From NCBI GenBank assembly GCA_019420325.1, contig JAHZHK010000055.1, positions 1 through 17,465 on the forward strand: a stretch of 17,465 nt of DNA, read 5' to 3'. A program made the position numbers and the translations under genes. Shown here piece by piece: positions 13,475-17,465 of the stretch; position 1 is the first letter of the stretch; each line of letters begins with the position of its first letter. This stretch comes from Coriobacteriaceae bacterium. Lineage in GTDB: Bacteria; Actinomycetota; Coriobacteriia; Coriobacteriales; UMGS124. The notes beneath the pieces were generated by a model. It was not told the DNA's origin and made no database searches. It saw only the letters and a list, made by a program, of their open reading frames with translations.

Positions 13475-16400
13475 CTACTCCTTAATCAGCGACTTACTCG
13501 TCTGCAAGCCGTTGACACCCGCGCGATAGTAGTTCATGCCCTCCGCGGACGGATCAGCCGTGAGCCATTCCTTCAGGCGCGGGTCAGTAGACTCCCAGAT
13601 GACGGGGTTGCCGTCGGGGTCGCAAGGCACGGGGTTACCGAAAGGCGAGTTCTCGGGCGTTGCCTTGTACACAACGCAGGGAATGCCGCGCATCTGAGAA
13701 GCGCCGCAGATCCAGCACTGGGCGTACTTGTCGAGCGTGCAGTTGATGTTGACAAGCTCGAAGCCGTGGCTTGCGGTGTCGACCTCGGGGAACCACCAGC
13801 CGTGGTTGGCGTTGGTCGTGCCCTCCTTGATGCCGTAGTACAGGTCGATGACCTCGCGGACCTTGCCCCACGGAGTCTCGATCCACACCCAGTCGCCCTC
13901 TTCCAGACCAAGCTTGGCGGCGTCGGCGGGGTTCATCTCGAAGCGCGGGTAAGGCCACAGCTCGCGGCACCAGGGGAGCTGACGGTGCTCGGAGTGGAAG
14001 TAGACGGGCTGGCGGGCACCGGTCGTCATGATGAAAGCGGCCTCGGGGTTGGCAGCAAGGGCGGCCTTGTAGCCTTCCTTGTTGATCATGTGGTCGTTCT
14101 CTTCCATCTTGCCGGCAACAGCCTGATTCTCGCCGATCTGGTCGACCAGGGCTGCATCGTAGAACTCGGGGTTGGCAACCTTGGAGTTCTGCGGCTCACG
14201 CCAGTGCGGGAACTTGTCCTCGTCGTCGATGTAGGACTCCATGATCGTGGACCAGATCTCCACCTTGGCGGTGGGGGTCATGAAGCCGGCCTTCTCGTCG
14301 ACGGCGGGGTACAGGTTGTAGCCGCCCTCCTGACGACGGTAGCCCATCTCCCAGCGACGGTAGGTGCCCCAACGCTCGGGGTGGTACTTACGGCAGTCGA
14401 ACCAGCCCTCTTCCTGGAACTTGGCAGCGTACTCCTCGAAGGTGGGGCCGTCGGGGAACTCAGGCGTCTTCCAAGCGTCGCAGGCAGCCTTCAGAACGCG
14501 GGCCTCCTGCTCCTCGTAGGACACGGTGCCGCCGCACTGGACGAAGTCCTCGACGTTGAGGTTGAGCCACTCGTCGTAGTCCGGGTCGGTGTTGTTGAAC
14601 GGCACGCCCATGGCCTTGTAGAGAAGCACGACGAACACGGGGTCGAAGATGCACTCGCCCTCGGGCTGCTTGGCGCGCTGGCCGGCGCCGAAGACGCCGC
14701 CTGCACCCTGCGAGACGCGCGTGGTGTTGACCTCGAGCCAGTGCAGGCAGGGGAACACGACGTCGGCGCAGCCGTTGTTGGGGCAGCTCCACAGGTTGAT
14801 GTCAACCCAGAAGTCGAGCTTGGTGAGAGCCTCCCAGGCCTCGGTCAGGTTGGACTCGTTCATGAAGTCGCCCGACATGCACACGCCGGCGTGAATCTGG
14901 TAGGGCGTGTCGATCTCGTTGATGGAGTCCCAGATGGTGGCGGAGTCGGCCCAACGGTTCCAGTAGCGCAGCAGCGGGAAACGCTCGGCGCTGATCTGCT
15001 TGGCGTTGCGCTCCCAGCTCGTCTTGGGGTTCGGCCAAGCGGTGGAAGGACGGTATGCGCCACCCTTGCGTTCGGCGATCCAGCGGGCCTCCTCGTCGGT
15101 GGGAACCTTGTTGTCGTAACGCTCAGCCAAGGGCGAGTCGTTGTCGATCAGGTACTGGACGAAGTCCTGGATCTCGGGGATCTGGTCCTCGATGGACTTG
15201 TCACGGCCCTCCCACGTGATGGCGTCCTCACCGTAATCGGTGGAGAGCATCGTGGCGCGGCCGGGGCAGCCGTCGACCTCAGCCTTGGAAGAGCCACGGT
15301 TGCCGGCAGGCTCGTCGGCGTTGCCCGTGATGCAGGCGATGAGCTGCAGGGCGCGGGTGTTCTGGACAGCGTGGCCCGTCTGGTCGGGAGCCAGCTGGTA
15401 GTGGATGCCGCCGTTGCCCATGGCCGGGTCGATACGGGTCGTGTAGGTCTTCACGGCCTGTTCGATGAGCTCGGCCGGGACCTCGGTGACCTCCTCGGCG
15501 TACTCAAGGGTGTAGGGTTCGAGGTTCTCGGCGAAAGCGTCCCACACGGTGCGGGCGACATGCTTGCTGCCATCCTTCCACGTGACCTCGACCTCGCCCG
15601 GGAAGAGCGAAGGAAGCTTGGGCAGGCCCTCGGGGTTGCACTCCTCGGAGCCGGCCGGGAAGCGGTCGGGCTCGGTGGCGGGGTCAGCGAAGGTCGAGAT
15701 GTCAGGCAGCCATGCGTCGGCAGCCAGCGGCTTGTAGGGGTGCTCGACCCACATGCCGGTGGTGGGGATGCGATGCTCCTCGCCCTCCCACTGGCAGGCC
15801 TCGGAGTCCCAGTAGGTGAGGCGCTCGTTGGCCTCGTCCCACACCATGAAGCGCTTGGGGGAGCCGTCCTCCTTGAGGTCGGCCTCGGTGAGCAGGCGGG
15901 TCCTCATGTGGATGCCGCCGTTCATCTCCATGAACCAAACGCCGTCGCCGGGCTCGCCCTCCTTCTCCTTGTCCTCGCACCACAGGAACGGGGCGTTGGT
16001 CCAACGGCGCACGAAGGCGTCATCGTAGGCCTCGTTGTCGACGATCCACTTCAGCCAGGACAGCGACAGGCACAGGTCGGTGCCGACACGCAGGGGCAGC
16101 CAGATGGAGCTCTCCTTGCCCAGCGGGGTCAGGCGCGGGTCGACCAGGATGTGGCAGGCGGCATGCTGCGCGACATCGGTGACGGTACGGTTGTTGGAGT
16201 CGTAGTTGGAGTACTCGGCTGCGGTGCCCCACTGCACGTAGACCTTGGGCTCAGCCTCGACCTCCATCCACGGGGAGCCGATCTCGTCGGTCAGGATGCC
16301 GCCGAAGTGACGCGGGCCCTTGCAGATCTCGTAGGCAAGGTGGGCGTTGGGCGTACCGAAGACCTGCTTGAGGGTTCCGTAGGGAGCCTGAGTCCAAACG

Positions 16401-16873
16401 CGGGACGTACCGCCCATGGCGAAGACCGACTCGCCGCCGTACTTGTTGACGATCTCGGTGAGCTTCTCACCAACGAGGTCGAAGCCCTCCTTGAGGGAGA
16501 TGCGGACCCAGCCCGGATCGTCCTCGCCCTTGGGGTTGGTGCGCTTCATGGGGTAACGCAGGCGATCGGGGTGGTAGGCAGCCTGCATCGAAGCCTGGGA
16601 CTTCGAGCAGCAGTGGCCGCGGCCGTGAGGCGTGGACTCGTCGCCCTCGACCTTGACAACCTTGCCGTCCTCAACGGTGACCCAAACGCCGCACTCGACC
16701 TTACCGCAGGCGCGGCAGGTGGAACGGATGCGCTTGACCTCGCCAGCGGTCTCGTCAGCACCCTCCGCAAGCGCCTTCATGGGCTCGGGGGCGCCCCCGG
16801 CCATGGCGCAGGCGGCGGCCGTGACGGCGGCGACCTTGACGAAGCTACGGCGGCTCATGGTGAGCTTGGCCAT
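13475..16873 (-). CDS. Tat-exported molybdopterin oxidoreductase, DMSO reductase family catalytic subunit
   Basis: A 1132-residue catalytic subunit holding a bis-MGD molybdenum cofactor outside the membrane. A Tat signal opens the protein (SRRSFVKVAA at 7-16). The N-terminal [4Fe-4S] site has C53, C56, C61 and C88 or C89; the CX2CX4C spacing is one residue longer than the usual CX2CX3C. YHPDRLRYPMKR, then WVRISLKEGFDLV, are standard for the family. C184 in YEICKGPRHFGG sits where the Mo ligand is expected. A C-terminal cofactor-binding domain (about 945-1110) includes TTGARQPVYFHSEHRQLPW and NANHGWWFPE. Size, Tat export, ferredoxin/anchor partners and host type resemble the catechol dehydroxylases (Dadh, Hcdh) of Eggerthella, but polysulfide-, arsenate- or other reductases cannot be excluded. 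The ATG at 16873 follows GGAG 6 bases upstream. Substrate unknown. Confidence 0.92.
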   Translation of the reverse strand: MAKLTMSRRSFVKVAAVTAAACAMAGGAPEPMKALAEGADETAGEVKRIRSTCRACGKVECGVWVTVEDGKVVKVEGDESTPHGRGHCCSKSQASMQAAYHPDRLRYPMKRTNPKGEDDPGWVRISLKEGFDLVGEKLTEIVNKYGGESVFAMGGTSRVWTQAPYGTLKQVFGTPNAHLAYEICKGPRHFGGILTDEIGSPWMEVEAEPKVYVQWGTAAEYSNYDSNNRTVTDVAQHAACHILVDPRLTPLGKESSIWLPLRVGTDLCLSLSWLKWIVDNEAYDDAFVRRWTNAPFLWCEDKEKEGEPGDGVWFMEMNGGIHMRTRLLTEADLKEDGSPKRFMVWDEANERLTYWDSEACQWEGEEHRIPTTGMWVEHPYKPLAADAWLPDISTFADPATEPDRFPAGSEECNPEGLPKLPSLFPGEVEVTWKDGSKHVARTVWDAFAENLEPYTLEYAEEVTEVPAELIEQAVKTYTTRIDPAMGNGGIHYQLAPDQTGHAVQNTRALQLIACITGNADEPAGNRGSSKAEVDGCPGRATMLSTDYGEDAITWEGRDKSIEDQIPEIQDFVQYLIDNDSPLAERYDNKVPTDEEARWIAERKGGAYRPSTAWPNPKTSWERNAKQISAERFPLLRYWNRWADSATIWDSINEIDTPYQIHAGVCMSGDFMNESNLTEAWEALTKLDFWVDINLWSCPNNGCADVVFPCLHWLEVNTTRVSQGAGGVFGAGQRAKQPEGECIFDPVFVVLLYKAMGVPFNNTDPDYDEWLNLNVEDFVQCGGTVSYEEQEARVLKAACDAWKTPEFPDGPTFEEYAAKFQEEGWFDCRKYHPERWGTYRRWEMGYRRQEGGYNLYPAVDEKAGFMTPTAKVEIWSTIMESYIDDEDKFPHWREPQNSKVANPEFYDAALVDQIGENQAVAGKMEENDHMINKEGYKAALAANPEAAFIMTTGARQPVYFHSEHRQLPWCRELWPYPRFEMNPADAAKLGLEEGDWVWIETPWGKVREVIDLYYGIKEGTTNANHGWWFPEVDTASHGFELVNINCTLDKYAQCWICGASQMRGIPCVVYKATPENSPFGNPVPCDPDGNPVIWESTDPRLKEWLTADPSAEGMNYYRAGVNGLQTSKSLIKE

Positions 16874-17213
16874 ATCGTGCTCCTCTCTTCTTTCCTACAT
16901 GACGTATGTGCTCGTGTGCATGCCGTGCCCCTGTACGGGGAGGCTCGCGTCCTTGCACGTTTCCAAACTCTAGGGCGCGCCGCCTCTACCCCCTCATTCC
17001 AACGGGTGGTTTTGGGCGCTTAAGCGCTCTACACCAAACGGGATGATTGTGCTTGTATGTGGATTGGCTGTAACATAACGGCAGGTAAATGGCTCATCTG
17101 ATAAAAATTGGCATTATAAGGGCGCTCAAATCAGAGCAACCGGGGGACAACGTCGGCGCATCGACTGCGCGGACGCACACAGCGGCGCTTGCCGCAGGAC
17201 GGGGAGATACGGG
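16874..17213. promoter_or_regulatory. Divergent regulatory region of the Mo reductase operon
   Basis: A 340-base gap between two divergent genes. A perfect 12-base palindrome, GCGCTTAAGCGC (17016-17027), lies near the middle and is the best operator candidate. A CCCC/GGGG hairpin with a 5-base loop lies near 16928-16940. On the plus strand TATAAG (17115-17120) may be a -10 for the gene at 17214, but no good -35 is seen. A minus-strand promoter could not be fixed. Otherwise I see nothing coding in this gap. Confidence 0.45.
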
Positions 17214-17465
17214 ATGGCACTGCGCATACCAAAGGTAAGCCTGCGCGTAGAGGCGGCCGATGAAAACGACCTGGGCGAGGTGCACGGCGAGACGCTGGGC
17301 CTGGGCCTCATGCTTTTGCTTGCCCTCGACATGATGCTTGGAGGCGATCAGGGCTCAGGCGTCATGCCCGGCCTCATGCGCTACGCCTTCTGCGCCGCCG
17401 CGGCCCTCATGCTGCTTTGCGGCGCCGTTCTCGACAAACGCGTGCATGCGGTCTTCCGCACCTAC
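17214..17465 (+). CDS. N-terminal part of a probable membrane protein, cut by window end
   Basis: An open frame of 84 codons that runs off the right edge without a stop. The ATG is preceded by GGGGAG (17201-17206), 7 bases upstream. The first 28 residues are polar (MALRIPKVSLRVEAADENDL and on). Two hydrophobic stretches follow, LGLGLMLLLALDMMLGG and YAFCAAAALMLLCGAVL, so it is probably a membrane protein. Its position, divergent from a reductase operon, parallels the LuxR gene at 9746, and it may be the start of a similar membrane-bound LuxR regulator. That reading is inference from context; the DNA-binding domain would lie outside the window. Confidence 0.6.
   Translation, partial: MALRIPKVSLRVEAADENDLGEVHGETLGLGLMLLLALDMMLGGDQGSGVMPGLMRYAFCAAAALMLLCGAVLDKRVHAVFRTY

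Noticed and set aside
13244..17023. Very long plus-strand open frame (1259 codons) opposite the Mo catalytic gene
   Set aside because: It is the antisense shadow of a GC-rich gene with biased third positions. Its translation is a monotone Val/Gly/Leu/Asp mix with no domain, and the minus-strand gene has complete family motifs.
1..17465. tRNA, rRNA and integrase/transposase genes
   Set aside because: I looked for these as explanations of the accessory stretch and repeats and saw none on either strand.

Overview
The window looks like chromosomal DNA from a high-GC anaerobic actinobacterium of the class Coriobacteriia, most likely family Eggerthellaceae (Eggerthella, Slackia, Denitrobacterium or a relative). 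The reasons are the GC-rich coding sequence, a Tat-exported fumarate-reductase-like flavoprotein with a separate FMN-binding partner, a Tat-exported molybdopterin reductase with ferredoxin and membrane-anchor subunits, and LuxR-type regulators carrying a twelve-helix membrane domain. This placement rests on gene style; no marker gene is present.

Layout. 1-1846: 3' part of an aconitase-superfamily hydratase of the YbhJ type. 1847-5640: an accessory stretch. It holds two same-orientation copies (1856-2040 and 3562-3745) of a structured about 185-bp intergenic repeat with 15-bp perfect terminal inverted repeats. Between the copies lie an O6-alkylguanine-DNA methyltransferase gene (ogt) and a Phd/YefM-ParE toxin-antitoxin pair whose toxin gene carries a one-base frameshift. 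After the second copy comes an AlbA_2/HATPase_c_4 (Schlafen-like) DNA-binding regulator gene. 5656-7018: an HxlR regulator divergent from a radical SAM gene. 7097-9409 (minus): flavoprotein plus tandem FMN-binding protein operon, with a divergent membrane LuxR regulator at 9746-11317. 11539-16873 (minus): a three-subunit molybdenum reductase operon in the order catalytic, ferredoxin, anchor. Its first intergenic gap holds two large stem-loop repeats. 17214-17465: start of a further gene, probably a membrane protein, divergent from the Mo operon and cut by the window edge.

How the genes work together. The right half appears to encode two separate terminal reductase systems facing the outside of the membrane. 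In the Mo system, electrons would pass from quinol through the DmsC-like anchor and the 16-cysteine ferredoxin to the Tat-exported Mo enzyme. In the flavin system, FMN domains would feed an exported FAD reductase. The flavin system has a membrane-bound LuxR regulator facing away from its operon, and the partial gene at the right edge may play that role for the Mo operon. Substrates cannot be read from sequence. The Mo enzyme resembles, in architecture, the gut Coriobacteriia enzymes that reductively dehydroxylate catechols.

The most interesting signals are the paired structured repeat around ogt and the toxin-antitoxin genes, the intra-operon stem-loop repeats, the unusual cysteine spacing of the Mo enzyme and the frameshifted toxin.
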